DNA of 33,560 bases from contig JALQUD010000004.1 in the NCBI GenBank assembly GCA_023268595.1, positions 1 through 33,560 on the forward strand, read 5' to 3'. Below, in pieces: positions 8,293 through 16,237 of the stretch. Under the pieces are notes generated by a model. The model was not told where the DNA came from and made no database searches. It saw only the letters and a list, made by a program, of their open reading frames with translations. The position numbers and the translations under genes were made by a program. Positions within the stretch are counted from its first letter, which is position 1, and every line of letters begins with the position of its first letter. The DNA is from Candidatus Saccharimonadia bacterium (GTDB lineage: Bacteria; Patescibacteriota; Saccharimonadia; Saccharimonadales; UBA4665).

Positions 8293-9231
8293 TCATAGGA
8301 CGACGATCGACTCCAGCGTGCTCCTTATTGGTTTAACGAAGTCCTTATCATCCCACATGGACGGTATGACCGTCAGTGCCGGTCCCGGTTTTTCGCATTT
8401 GGTATCCGGGCAGCTCTGGAAGGTCACGGTTATGAGCGGGTCACCATTGATGACGCCCGACTGGTCGACGTACTGGTCCTTGACGTAGCCGTTATCGCCA
8501 CTGACGTAGACCGCGTCGATTCCTTTCCGGCCGGCGTCCTGCGAACCGGCATAATTCAGAAAACTCAGATAGGTCGCGCCACGCTGCATCTGCGACGGCT
8601 TGGCGTAGTTCATCAGTTCCGATTCGTGCACCGCCTGGGCATTACCGCTCTCGAACTCAGGTATGCCGCTCTGCTTATGCTGCATAGTGACGACCGCGCG
8701 CGCACTAACCTTCTTGATATCACCATCCACTGACACTGCCTTGACGCCCAACGGCGTAGAAGTGATCGTCAGCTTGTTGGTGTCCGTCTCGGTTACTTTC
8801 CACTTCTGCGGATAATCGAATTGCAGGCCGAACGCCACTGAATTATATGTCTCGGTCGGCTCTTCGGCCGGCTTGCTGGCTGCCGGTGGCGTCGTCTGCT
8901 GACTGGTCTTCGGCTTGTCAGCCTCTACATGGCGCAGCCAAAAGTACCAACCCGCACCAGCACCGGCCGCCGTCAGTACCCCTATCAGCCCCATCCACCC
9001 CAGGAATGCCAGGAAGGGGTGCCGCTTTTTACGTTCGTCGTCATATTCACCGGAACCGGCCTCGGCTATGCGCAGCTTTTGAATCTTGTTCTGCCGCGCT
9101 TCGGTGGCGGCATCGACTTGCTGCTCCCAGTCATCACCTATCAGACTGTCCTGGTCGACGACTTCAGCCCGCACATCGTCATTGCCAGCCTTGCCGGCCG
9201 ACACAGATTTATCAGGCTTACGCTTTGTCAT
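8293..9231 (-). CDS. Hypothetical single-pass membrane protein with extracytoplasmic domain
   Basis: The open frame reaches 9255, but the internal ATG at 9231 (MTKRKPDKSV) is preferred: a TATACT box lies 9 nt before it, while the longer form would start upstream of that promoter element. The 312-aa product has a charged cytoplasmic N-terminus, a membrane helix at about residues 78-98 (FLGWMGLIGVLTAAGAG...), a Thr/Pro/Lys-rich linker and an exported alpha/beta domain beginning YNSVAFGLQFDYPQKWKV. The FxFDYPxxW motif resembles PsbP-like/lipoprotein-type domains seen in many bacterial surface proteins. Function is unknown. Two cysteines (SCPDTKC) near the C-terminus could form a small disulfide loop. 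Confidence 0.7.
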   Translation of the reverse strand: MTKRKPDKSVSAGKAGNDDVRAEVVDQDSLIGDDWEQQVDAATEARQNKIQKLRIAEAGSGEYDDERKKRHPFLAFLGWMGLIGVLTAAGAGAGWYFWLRHVEADKPKTSQQTTPPAASKPAEEPTETYNSVAFGLQFDYPQKWKVTETDTNKLTITSTPLGVKAVSVDGDIKKVSARAVVTMQHKQSGIPEFESGNAQAVHESELMNYAKPSQMQRGATYLSFLNYAGSQDAGRKGIDAVYVSGDNGYVKDQYVDQSGVINGDPLITVTFQSCPDTKCEKPGPALTVIPSMWDDKDFVKPIRSTLESIVVL

Positions 9232-9240
9232 GCTACAAGT

Positions 9241-9246
9241 ATACCG
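9241..9246 (-). promoter_or_regulatory. -10 box (TATACT) before the 312-aa membrane protein
   Basis: Minus-strand TATACT with 9 nt to the ATG at 9231. It decides the start codon and fits the leaderless pattern of the window. No convincing -35. Confidence 0.42.
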
Positions 9247-9316
9247 CTCTTGCAAGCGCTACAGATATGAGCTTTTTCACACCATACCGCCCAGCCCCCC
9301 ACTTCATCCCCGTGGC

Positions 9317-9370
9317 ACAGTCGTGAAAATATATACTTTTCATATATATTCTGTATATTTTCACGACTGT
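9317..9370. repeat. AT-rich inverted repeat, two perfect 17-nt arms
   Basis: Arms at 9317-9333 and 9354-9370 are exact reverse complements (ACAGTCGTGAAAATATA), separated by 20 nt that are themselves AT-rich and contain TATACT- and TATATT-like words. It lies between the aspS terminator and the next gene's promoter. It lacks a T-run and is not a typical terminator. It could be a protein-binding site, an RNA hairpin or a remnant of a small element. Confidence 0.6.
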
Positions 9371-9403
9371 CGCAGGAGGGTGTGGGATAAACGTTCACGA
9401 ACT

Positions 9404-9429
9404 AAAAACCGGCCGCAGCATGGGCGGCC
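9404..9429 (-). terminator. Rho-independent terminator of aspS
   Basis: On the minus strand GGCCGC, a 7-nt loop, GCGGCC, then GG and TTTTT. It begins 24 nt after the aspS stop codon, so it ends the aspS transcript. Confidence 0.65.
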
Positions 9430-9452
9430 AGTCATGCGGCGTGAGCCAGCAG

Positions 9453-10784
9453 CTACGGTGCCAAGCGGTTGATGTCGCGTGGGAAGAGCGTAGCCTCTTT
9501 GACGTTAGCCAGGCCGATGGTCTTTTCGACCAACCGGTCGATACCGAAGCCACAGCCGCCGTGCATCGGCAGACCGTACTTAAAGGCCATCAGGTAGTAC
9601 TTGTAGCCAGGGTGCTCGACGTCAAGGCCGGCAGCGGTCATCTGCTCGATCATCTTCTGATAGTTGTTCTCGCGTAGTGGTACGGTAGCGATCTCCAGGC
9701 CGCGGAACAGCAGGTCACCCCATAGCACGGTGCCACTTTCCGGATCCATCTTGTGATAGAACTTACCGGCTTGGATCGGGAAGCGCACGGCGTACACCAG
9801 GTCGCTACCCAGGTTCTTGCGGGCGTGCTCGGCAATCCAGCGTTCCTCATCGGGGATAAGGTCCTTCTCATCGGTCACATCGGTGCCTGTGGCTTTGGTG
9901 TACATCTCGTGGATCTCGGCGATCGTGAAACGTGGGACTTTCACGCCACCGTCATCGGCGACCGAAAGCTTGAGTTCGGGAGCGTTCAGGCTCTTCAGGT
10001 CATCGGCATGCTCGGCGTAGGCCCGCTGCAGTACGCTGGCAGTCATACCGGCCACCATGTCCAATACCTCATCATGGTCCTTCACGAAGCCCATCTCGAT
10101 GTCGAGCATCTGCAGCTCGGTCAGGTGACGGGTAGTAGCACTCGGCTCGGCGCGGTAACTGTGGCCGATCTCGAACACGCGCTCAAAGGCACCGACCATA
10201 ATCTGCTTGTAAAGCTGCGGGCTCTGGGCCAGCGTGGCCTCCCGACCGAAGTAATCCAACTTGAAGACCTCGGCACCACCCTCGGTAGCACCAGCCAACA
10301 ACTTAGGCGTGTCAATTTCAACGAATTCACGGTCCTGCAGATATTCGCGGATGTAACGCACCAGACTGGCACGCAGCTTGAAGATCTTCTGCTCCTGCAG
10401 GTTGCGGATGTTCAGTACGCGGTATTCGAATAGGGTGTCCAGGTTCTCGGCCTTGTGCTGGATAGGTTTGTCAATCTCGATCGGCGGTTCGTCAGTGACC
10501 GGCACCAGCACTTCAAGCGTCACATCGTGCAGCTCGGCGCCGCCGGGTGCCCGTGGCTCCTCTTTGACGCTACCGCTGACACGCAGCACGGTACCGATCT
10601 GCATACCACGCAGCTTTTCGACTTCGTCCTTATCTTTGATGACGATCTGGATCAAGCCGCGGCGGTCGCGGACGTTGATGAACGTCAGTCCTCCCAGCAG
10701 GCGCTTCTTGTGCAACCAGCCTTCGATGGTAATGGTTTCGCCGATATGCTTGACGGCTTCGTCGGAAAGGGTCCGGGTAGTCAT
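9453..10784 (-). CDS. aspS: Aspartyl-tRNA synthetase, archaeal-type
   Basis: 443 aa, the short archaeal/eukaryotic AspRS form rather than the ~590-aa bacterial form (no GAD insertion domain). It attaches Asp to tRNA-Asp in the cytoplasm. Seen: an N-terminal OB-fold (about residues 15-105, with GWLHKKRLLGGLTFINVRDRRG, the anticodon-binding part; 22 residues, split here as GWLHKKRLLGG and LTFINVRDRRG), class II motif 1 around FVEIDTPKLL, the amino-acid pocket TEGGAEVF...QSPQLYKQ, motif 2 FEIGHSYRAE and motif 3 GCGFGIDRLVE. Archaeal-type AspRS is often non-discriminating and works with GatCAB to make Asn-tRNA; that is family knowledge, and no gat gene is in the window. Start ATG has AGGAG at 10793-10797 with 8-nt spacing. 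Confidence 0.95.
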   Translation of the reverse strand: MTTRTLSDEAVKHIGETITIEGWLHKKRLLGGLTFINVRDRRGLIQIVIKDKDEVEKLRGMQIGTVLRVSGSVKEEPRAPGGAELHDVTLEVLVPVTDEPPIEIDKPIQHKAENLDTLFEYRVLNIRNLQEQKIFKLRASLVRYIREYLQDREFVEIDTPKLLAGATEGGAEVFKLDYFGREATLAQSPQLYKQIMVGAFERVFEIGHSYRAEPSATTRHLTELQMLDIEMGFVKDHDEVLDMVAGMTASVLQRAYAEHADDLKSLNAPELKLSVADDGGVKVPRFTIAEIHEMYTKATGTDVTDEKDLIPDEERWIAEHARKNLGSDLVYAVRFPIQAGKFYHKMDPESGTVLWGDLLFRGLEIATVPLRENNYQKMIEQMTAAGLDVEHPGYKYYLMAFKYGLPMHGGCGFGIDRLVEKTIGLANVKEATLFPRDINRLAP

Positions 10785-10973
10785 GGGTTGTTCTCCTGTC
10801 AGTTCAGTTCAATAGTCGGGTCCGATGATCGAAAGTTCGATGATCAACGTAGGCACGGCGGCTCCGGGACCGGTAGCAAGCGGTGCGCCGTGGACACCTA
10901 CTCGCCGGCCCTGGTATTTCTGTTATCGTTCTGACCGGTGTATGACATGCAGTGTAACATCGGTACAAGTATA
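10785..10973 (-). promoter_or_regulatory. aspS promoter and long leader
   Basis: The nearest good -10 on the minus strand is TATACT at 10968-10973, which would give a leader of roughly 175 nt. The leader can fold: CACGGCG/CGCCGTG arms around a GC-rich loop, and a repeated GATGATC flanking an ATCGAA/TTCGAT word. I found no canonical T-box sequence. A long structured leader is unusual here, where most genes look leaderless. Confidence 0.35.
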
Positions 10974-11018
10974 GCACCTTTGCGCATTGTAAGCCTGGCA
11001 GTCACGGTCGGCGGCAGG

Positions 11019-11024
11019 TATAAT
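11019..11024 (+). promoter_or_regulatory. -10 box (TATAAT) of the tail-spike-like gene
   Basis: Perfect TATAAT; TGGCAG 17 nt upstream (10996-11001) is a weak -35. Leader of about 24 nt before the GTG start, long enough for the Shine-Dalgarno site at 11042-11046. Confidence 0.5.
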
Positions 11025-11053
11025 CACAAGCAGAATATGTGAGGAGAAGTTCG

Positions 11054-13423
11054 GTGAGCAGGTTACCAGTACAAGGTGGGGATGAGAACGCGTGGGGATC
11101 GGTGCTCAACGACTTCCTGATGCAGGCACACAACAATGACGGCAGCCTCAAGCCGTCCGGTGTCACCGCCGCCGGGGCGATCACCCAGGACGACGCCGAC
11201 GCCCGCTATCTGACTCCTGGCGCCGCCGATGCTAAATACCTGGACCAGGCAGCCGGCGATGCCCGCTATGTCGAAGGTTCCGGCGTCGGCATGCCCGGTG
11301 GCGTAGCATCGCTGGATGGCACTGGAAAGGTTCCTGCCGCGCAGCTACCAGCCGCTGCCGGTATTCCGGACGCGACCACTACCACCAAGGGTGCCGTACG
11401 CTTGGCCGGCGATCTGGCCGGCAGCGCGGACAGCCCCACCGTACCTGGCCTTTCAGCCAAGGCTTCGACCGCCACCGTCATCAGTGCCGGCACCGGGCTT
11501 ACCGGCGGTGGCGACCTGACCGCCAACCGTAGCCTGGCAGTCGTTTATGGCACTGCCTCCGGGACCGCGGCCGCTGGCAATGACAGCCGGATCATCGGCG
11601 CCATCCAAGCCTCCACAGCCACGACCAAAGGCGACCTGCTGGCCGCCAGCGGTCCTGGTGCAATCACCCGCCTACCCGCCGGCACCAATGGGCAGGTCCT
11701 ATCAGCCGATAGTAGCCAGACATCCGGATTAGCCTGGACCAACCCTGCGGCCGCATCGCTGTCGTATCCTAATAATTCTGGAACCGCCACCGTCACACCA
11801 CGTCTGGCTGTCACCGATGTCCGTGACTACGGCGCCAAAGGCGATAATACGACCGATGACGCAGCCGCCATCAACGCCGCCATCGTAGCAGCGCCGGAAG
11901 GCGGTACGGTTTATTTTCCACCAGGCATATATCTGGTTTCCAGTACCATCCGTCTGCGACCCTACCGCACCTACTCCGGAGGCGGCGGTCTGACCGGCCG
12001 GACAGTCATCAAAGCCACCACCGGACTGACGGACGCCGTCATGGCTTCCGAAGCCTGGTATAGCAACCAGACCACCTGTGATAACCCGATCCGCATCCAG
12101 GGCCTGATGGTCAACGGCAACAACGTCGGTACCAGCGTACGCGGCATCGTGATGCTCAACTTCTGGTCACGCATCACCGACGTCCAGGTCGTCAGCACCA
12201 CCGGCCACGGCATCGAGCTCAACGACACTACCCGTAACGGCACCAACACCATCACCAACAGCGCCAGCGAGAACACCATCACCGCCTGCCGCTTTGATTC
12301 GATTGGCGGCTGTGGCATTTACCAGCGTTCCGGCAACCAGCAGGCCAACCTTGATGGCCGCATCGAGTCATGTTTCTTCTCCACCATCGGCCAATACGGC
12401 ATCCGCTTAGGCCGCGCAGCCGGCTGGTACGTCCAGAACAACCACCTGTACGGCATCGCCTGGGACGCCATCAACACCGACAGCTGTTACGCTACCGTCA
12501 TTACCGACAACTACATCGAAGACTTTGGCGGCGCCAACCAGGCCAACCCCGGGGCGCCGACCTACGGTTACTACAACGGGATTTCGCTCAACACCATCCT
12601 GGACAGCGGCCGGGCAAGCATGGTCAGCGGTAACACCGTGACGAACAACCAGCCTTCCAGTCCCAGTGCCCAGCGCTTTAACTGTCTGTACGCATCAGCT
12701 GGCGGCAGCCAGGCCAAAGCCCGGGTCATCATCACTGGCAACAACTTCGGCTGGGCAAGCACCGGCACGCCGGCTGTCAGCCGCAGCTGGGGCGCCGAAC
12801 TCAGCGCCAACACCGGCGGTTTATTAGAAGTAAGCTGGGGTAGCGGCCAGATCCAGCGCAATGTGAACTGGCAACGGACACTGGTCTACGACCCGACCAA
12901 GGTCAATCTGATCGAGTCTGCCGGTAACGTCCAACGGCCATTTACCGGCTGGACTGCCGACCCCGCCAATGCGTCGGGCAGCAACAGCCTGACACTGACG
13001 CCCGGTACGGTCTACGTCATGGAAGCGGAGGTCAAGGCCGGTCGGGTCTCGACCATCGATTTCAGCCTTTCAGCCGGCGGCTCGGGTATAACCGGTGGTT
13101 ACATCGGCCTGTACGACCTGGACCGCAGCCGTCTGGGCACGTCATCCAACGTCAGCGGTGCTTTCGCGGCCTCGGGCACCAAGTCGGTCAACCTCAGCAC
13201 GCCGGTAGCTGTCAGCGACGGCAAGTATTACATCGCCTTCCTGGTCGTCGGTTCATCCGGACCATCCATACAATCGTCGGCAGACCTAGGTATCGCCAAC
13301 CTCGGCCGCAGTATCGCACCATATCGCTCGGCGACCGCCGACACCGGCCAGTCCAGCCTGCCGGCCAGCCTGAGCAGCACCCAGACGGCCATCGGCCAAC
13401 TACCGTTCGCAGTCATGCGCTAA
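11054..13423 (+). CDS. Phage-tail-spike-like protein with pectate-lyase-type beta-helix
   Basis: Start chosen at GTG 11054 because AGGAG (11042-11046) sits 7 nt upstream; an in-frame GTG at 11039 has no such site. The 789-aa product has no signal peptide or membrane helix. The N-terminus (SRLPVQGGDENAWGSVLNDFL) resembles adaptor segments of phage tail and neck proteins. Residues about 40-250 are Ala/Gly/Thr-rich with tail-fibre-like repeats (DADARYL, AADAKYL, AGDARYV; TGLTGGGDLTANRSL). Residues about 250-590 are a right-handed beta-helix of the pectate-lyase-superfamily type, opened by VTDVRDYGAKGDNTTDDAAA, a fold found in tail-spike depolymerases. The C-terminal ~160 aa are a beta-sandwich recalling actinophage minor tail proteins. 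Probably a trimeric surface-glycan-binding or -cleaving protein; no other phage gene is nearby, so how it leaves the cell is unclear. Confidence 0.75.
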   Translation: MSRLPVQGGDENAWGSVLNDFLMQAHNNDGSLKPSGVTAAGAITQDDADARYLTPGAADAKYLDQAAGDARYVEGSGVGMPGGVASLDGTGKVPAAQLPAAAGIPDATTTTKGAVRLAGDLAGSADSPTVPGLSAKASTATVISAGTGLTGGGDLTANRSLAVVYGTASGTAAAGNDSRIIGAIQASTATTKGDLLAASGPGAITRLPAGTNGQVLSADSSQTSGLAWTNPAAASLSYPNNSGTATVTPRLAVTDVRDYGAKGDNTTDDAAAINAAIVAAPEGGTVYFPPGIYLVSSTIRLRPYRTYSGGGGLTGRTVIKATTGLTDAVMASEAWYSNQTTCDNPIRIQGLMVNGNNVGTSVRGIVMLNFWSRITDVQVVSTTGHGIELNDTTRNGTNTITNSASENTITACRFDSIGGCGIYQRSGNQQANLDGRIESCFFSTIGQYGIRLGRAAGWYVQNNHLYGIAWDAINTDSCYATVITDNYIEDFGGANQANPGAPTYGYYNGISLNTILDSGRASMVSGNTVTNNQPSSPSAQRFNCLYASAGGSQAKARVIITGNNFGWASTGTPAVSRSWGAELSANTGGLLEVSWGSGQIQRNVNWQRTLVYDPTKVNLIESAGNVQRPFTGWTADPANASGSNSLTLTPGTVYVMEAEVKAGRVSTIDFSLSAGGSGITGGYIGLYDLDRSRLGTSSNVSGAFAASGTKSVNLSTPVAVSDGKYYIAFLVVGSSGPSIQSSADLGIANLGRSIAPYRSATADTGQSSLPASLSSTQTAIGQLPFAVMR

Positions 13424-13438
13424 GCTAAGCGCCGGCCA

Positions 13439-14911
13439 TCACTTCAGTTTATGGTTGGCTTTCTTGTCGAAGTACTTCTTATAAGTACCGTTATTGAACA
13501 TCGTCCATGGTTTCCAGTCTTTGCCACCGTCTGACAATCCGAAGGCCACACGTGCATTGGTCAGCGGGTCGAACAGCTCGGCATTGTCCTTTAGCCCGTA
13601 CAGCTTGCGTCGCTCCGGGCCCATGTCACCAAGCATGTTGATCTGGAACAGGCCGTACGAGTCGTCACCGGTCGAAGCATCGTCATTATGGGCCTTCACT
13701 TTGGCGGATGACTCAGCCAGCGCGACCGAGAAAGCTATTTCGAGTGCTTCTCCGCGGAAACCGGCTTCGTAAATGACATGTTTGAGCGTGGCTACCGGAT
13801 ACGGGTTTTCGGGCTTAGCCTCCTCGGCAGGCTTGTCGAATACAGGATGTTGCACGGCTTCGGCTCCTTTTTTCTTACGGGCGTCATGGGCAATCTTGGC
13901 GTTATGCGCCGCCACGGCACGCACATCATCGTACTGGTCGAACTCATCGACGATCTTGCAGCCGATGACTTGCTCCAGAATATCCTCGACGGTGATGATA
14001 CCCACGAATTCCTCGAAGTCATTGACCACTACGAACAGATGGTGATGTGTCTTGATGAAAGCGTCCAATACCTGCTCCAGCGGATGGTCCTCATGAACGA
14101 AGTATGTGGTGGCATGCATCGCCTCCCGGGCAGTCCCCGTCTTCTTGAGCGTCACCAGATCACGCAGATACAGCAGCCCGACGATACCACCGGTGCCATC
14201 GTCGCTCTTATCATCGAAACCTTGCCCGGCGTAGACCGGGAAGCGTGAATGCCCGCTCTTATGCAGCTCATCTATCAGCGCCGGCGTCACCGACTGGTCG
14301 GCTGCCACGGCATTGACCGCCCGGCGTGGCACCATACAGTCGCGCACCAGCTTGTCACCGAACGTCAGCGCGTGGGCCAGCAGGTCCAGGGTTTCGGTAG
14401 AAATACGGCTGTCCGGCTGGTGTTTCTGAGCCTCGATGACATTCAACAGGTCATCGCGGTCATACAAACCGGTATGCACGGTAATGGGACGATGCTTACG
14501 TACGAATCGCACCAGTTTGTCGACCAGAGGATGTAACCGGTCCATCACCCACACGACTGCCGGGGTCACGAATACCGCTACGCGCATACCGACCTTGGTA
14601 GCCTTGTGCGCCGGCATCCACACGAAACCATAGGCCAAGGTGGCCGCCACCAATAAGAAAGCCAGGAACGCCGGTGCGACCTCTTCCAGCAGATGGAAGC
14701 TACCGGCCGCCGACAGGACGATGACCACCCACAGCACGGCACGCAGGCTGGCGCCGTATGAAGCGGCACGGAATAGCACGCTGGCGATCGGATCCTGGGT
14801 CCGCGCCCGGTGCTTCAGCTCCTTGACCGATAATGAGGCGTAAGTTTTTTGCAGCGCCATGGCCAAAAGAGCGAGCGCCAACAATAGAAGTGCGAAGAGA
14901 TATGTAGTCAT
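13439..14911 (-). CDS. CBS-domain (CorC/HlyC-like) membrane protein fused to a lysozyme-like domain
   Basis: 490 aa. About four membrane helices lie in residues 1-125, in the manner of CNNM/DUF21 transporters of the CorB/HlyC family. A CBS pair follows at about 185-320 (typical words DCMVPRRAVNAV, SRFPVYAG, GIVGLLYLRDL, HLFVVVNDFEEFVGIITVEDILEQVIG). The usual CorC_HlyC C-terminal domain is missing. Instead, after a charged linker, residues about 370-490 look like a lytic-transglycosylase/lysozyme-like fold: ALAESSAK with a candidate catalytic Glu at about 400, SYGLFQINM (about 418-426) and DPLTNARVAFGLS. That fold normally cuts peptidoglycan outside the membrane, yet CBS domains face the cytoplasm. 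Starts at ATG 14911 with TACTAT 6 nt upstream. Convergent with the spike gene, 15 bp apart. Confidence 0.8.
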   Translation of the reverse strand: MTTYLFALLLLALALLAMALQKTYASLSVKELKHRARTQDPIASVLFRAASYGASLRAVLWVVIVLSAAGSFHLLEEVAPAFLAFLLVAATLAYGFVWMPAHKATKVGMRVAVFVTPAVVWVMDRLHPLVDKLVRFVRKHRPITVHTGLYDRDDLLNVIEAQKHQPDSRISTETLDLLAHALTFGDKLVRDCMVPRRAVNAVAADQSVTPALIDELHKSGHSRFPVYAGQGFDDKSDDGTGGIVGLLYLRDLVTLKKTGTAREAMHATTYFVHEDHPLEQVLDAFIKTHHHLFVVVNDFEEFVGIITVEDILEQVIGCKIVDEFDQYDDVRAVAAHNAKIAHDARKKKGAEAVQHPVFDKPAEEAKPENPYPVATLKHVIYEAGFRGEALEIAFSVALAESSAKVKAHNDDASTGDDSYGLFQINMLGDMGPERRKLYGLKDNAELFDPLTNARVAFGLSDGGKDWKPWTMFNNGTYKKYFDKKANHKLK

Positions 14912-14917
14912 AACTTA

Positions 14918-14923
14918 ATAGTA
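14918..14923 (-). promoter_or_regulatory. -10 box (TACTAT) of the CBS-lysozyme gene
   Basis: Minus-strand TACTAT with 6 nt to the ATG at 14911 and no Shine-Dalgarno site; fits the leaderless pattern. Confidence 0.35.
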
Positions 14924-15015
14924 GCAGGAGATGCCTGGCATCCGCCACGCCGTTCGGGCGGCACATCCAGCCATTATGCTATATTTAAGAAAGTAAATCA
15001 GGGAGTTACCAGTCC

Positions 15016-15780
15016 ATGGACAAACGTTTTTGGGGTGCCATCGCCGTCATCGCGGTCATATTCATAGGCATCGTCGTCGTCAACAACCGTAACGGCAGTT
15101 CATCGGGCAATGCCGCCCTGGCCACCGAGCACTACACCGGCAAGAACAGCCAAAACGTCACATTAGTCGAATATGGCGACTACCAATGTCCGGTCTGCGC
15201 CTCGTATTACCCGGTCGTCAAGGCTATCGAAACCAAATATGCCGATGAGATCCGTTTCCAATTCCGCAACTTCCCTATCCAACAGCTGCATGCCAATGCC
15301 GTAGCCGGCGCCCGGGCCGCAGAAGCCGCCGACAAGCAGGGCAAATTCTGGGAAATGCACGACAAGTTGTACCAGAACCAGGATCCCTCCGGCCAGCAAG
15401 GCTGGGTGGTCAGCAGTAACCCACTCGACCAATACTTCACCGGCTATGCCACCGACCTCAAGCTGAACATCGACCAGTTCAAGAAGGACTACGCCAGCGA
15501 AGCGATCAACGACATCATCAACGCCGACCAGGCGGCAGGTAAGAAACTTGGCGTCTCCGGTACGCCGACCTTCTTCCTGGAAGGCAAGCAGATCGAACTG
15601 AAAGACCTGACCGATGAGAGCACCGGCCGCCCAAGCGAGCAGAAGTTCAGCCAGTTCATAGACAAGGCGATCAAAGAGAAGGGCGGTACCAGCAAGGTCG
15701 ACCCCAACCAACCGGCAACCACCGAGAACACCGGCACTGGTGCGACTCCAGCCGAACCGGCTCCTGCCGCCGGCCAATAA
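15016..15780 (+). CDS. DsbA/BdbD-like membrane-anchored thioredoxin-fold oxidoreductase
   Basis: 254 aa. One N-terminal membrane helix (about residues 5-22) anchors an extracytoplasmic thioredoxin domain of the DsbA-like Thioredoxin_4 type. The active site CPVC lies in GDYQCPVCASYYP (about 55-67) and the cis-Pro loop is VSGTPTFFLEGK (about 177-188). Such proteins introduce disulfides into exported proteins; the Cys-containing secreted proteins of this window are plausible clients. The C-terminal ~35 aa are a low-complexity Pro/Ala/Thr tail. GGGAG at 15001-15005 is 10 nt from the ATG, and a TATATT-like -10 lies at about 14980. A strong terminator follows 19 nt after the stop. Confidence 0.9.
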   Translation: MDKRFWGAIAVIAVIFIGIVVVNNRNGSSSGNAALATEHYTGKNSQNVTLVEYGDYQCPVCASYYPVVKAIETKYADEIRFQFRNFPIQQLHANAVAGARAAEAADKQGKFWEMHDKLYQNQDPSGQQGWVVSSNPLDQYFTGYATDLKLNIDQFKKDYASEAINDIINADQAAGKKLGVSGTPTFFLEGKQIELKDLTDESTGRPSEQKFSQFIDKAIKEKGGTSKVDPNQPATTENTGTGATPAEPAPAAGQ

Positions 15781-15798
15781 TATCGCCGGTTAGCGACA

Positions 15799-15838
15799 CA
15801 TAGAGAAAGCTCCGGAATTATCCGGAGCTTTCTCTATG
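15799..15838. terminator. Perfect 18-bp hairpin terminator after the DsbA-like gene
   Basis: Arms 15799-15816 and 15821-15838 pair perfectly around the 4-nt loop ATTA. The right arm ends with TTTCTCTATG on plus and there is no long T-run. Its symmetry would let it work in both directions, including for the minus-strand 30-aa ORF that ends at 15862. Confidence 0.75.
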
Positions 15839-15861
15839 GTATGGATTCCAGTGCCGGGAGT

Positions 15862-15954
15862 TTAGTACTGGATGAATTCCTGCCAGGCCGGACGGCGCGA
15901 CTTGGTGGCGATCCGCGTCTTAGGTGACTGGAATACTTTTACGATGATGGACAT
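15862..15954 (-). CDS. Possible 30-aa basic small protein
   Basis: A short frame from ATG 15954 to TAA, product beginning MSIIVKVFQSPKTRI and ending WQEFIQY. It is preceded by one of the best Shine-Dalgarno sites in the window, GAGGGGAGA, with about 7 nt to the ATG. Codons follow the local preference for C/G in third position. The shared hairpin at 15799-15838 lies 23 nt past its stop. The peptide is basic (Lys/Arg-rich centre) with no membrane helix. I do not recognise it. It is read antisense into an otherwise empty 457-bp gap; it could be a small protein or a regulatory leader peptide. Confidence 0.42.
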   Translation of the reverse strand: MSIIVKVFQSPKTRIATKSRRPAWQEFIQY

Positions 15955-16224
15955 GATATGTCTCCCCTCTCCGCATACGCGAAGTTTTTTGGCTGACCGG
16001 CCGGTTTTTGACTGGTCATATGATTTTTTATTTTGCCTATTTTCGACGTTGACGATTTAGTTTTTTTGTCATTGTCGGCTCTCAAGGCCGTTTTTGTCTT
16101 TTATTGGTAGTCTCGCATCTACCGACAAAGTACCTTAATAGTAGCGTAAGCATAATTGACTGTCAAACGATTCTTATCACAGTCGAATACTACGGACATG
16201 ATAAACTTAAGTGGTATAAACCAA
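15955..16224. other. AT-rich intergenic region upstream of the antiporter gene
   Basis: No gene seen. It holds the minus-strand Shine-Dalgarno region of the 30-aa ORF, T-runs around 16015-16070, and a weak hairpin with a following T-rich run (CGGC..GCCG then TTTTTGTCTTTT, about 16075-16100). It also contains TTGACTGTC at about 16155. The density of T-runs is unlike the coding DNA around it. Confidence 0.35.
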
Positions 16225-16230
16225 TACAAA
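16225..16230 (+). promoter_or_regulatory. Candidate -10 (TACAAA) of the Kef-type antiporter gene
   Basis: TACAAA followed by 7 nt and the ATG at 16238, with no Shine-Dalgarno site. A TATAAA at 16215-16220 is an alternative. Either gives a very short or absent leader. Confidence 0.3.
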
Positions 16231-16237
16231 TACTTTC

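Noticed and set aside
9753..10433. 226-codon plus-strand frame opposite aspS
   Set aside because: Antisense to a certain synthetase gene and without domain signals.
10785..10973. T-box riboswitch upstream of aspS
   Set aside because: A stretch around AGGTGTCCACGGCGCACCGC vaguely recalls the T-box sequence but does not match it, and no specifier or antiterminator layout was found.
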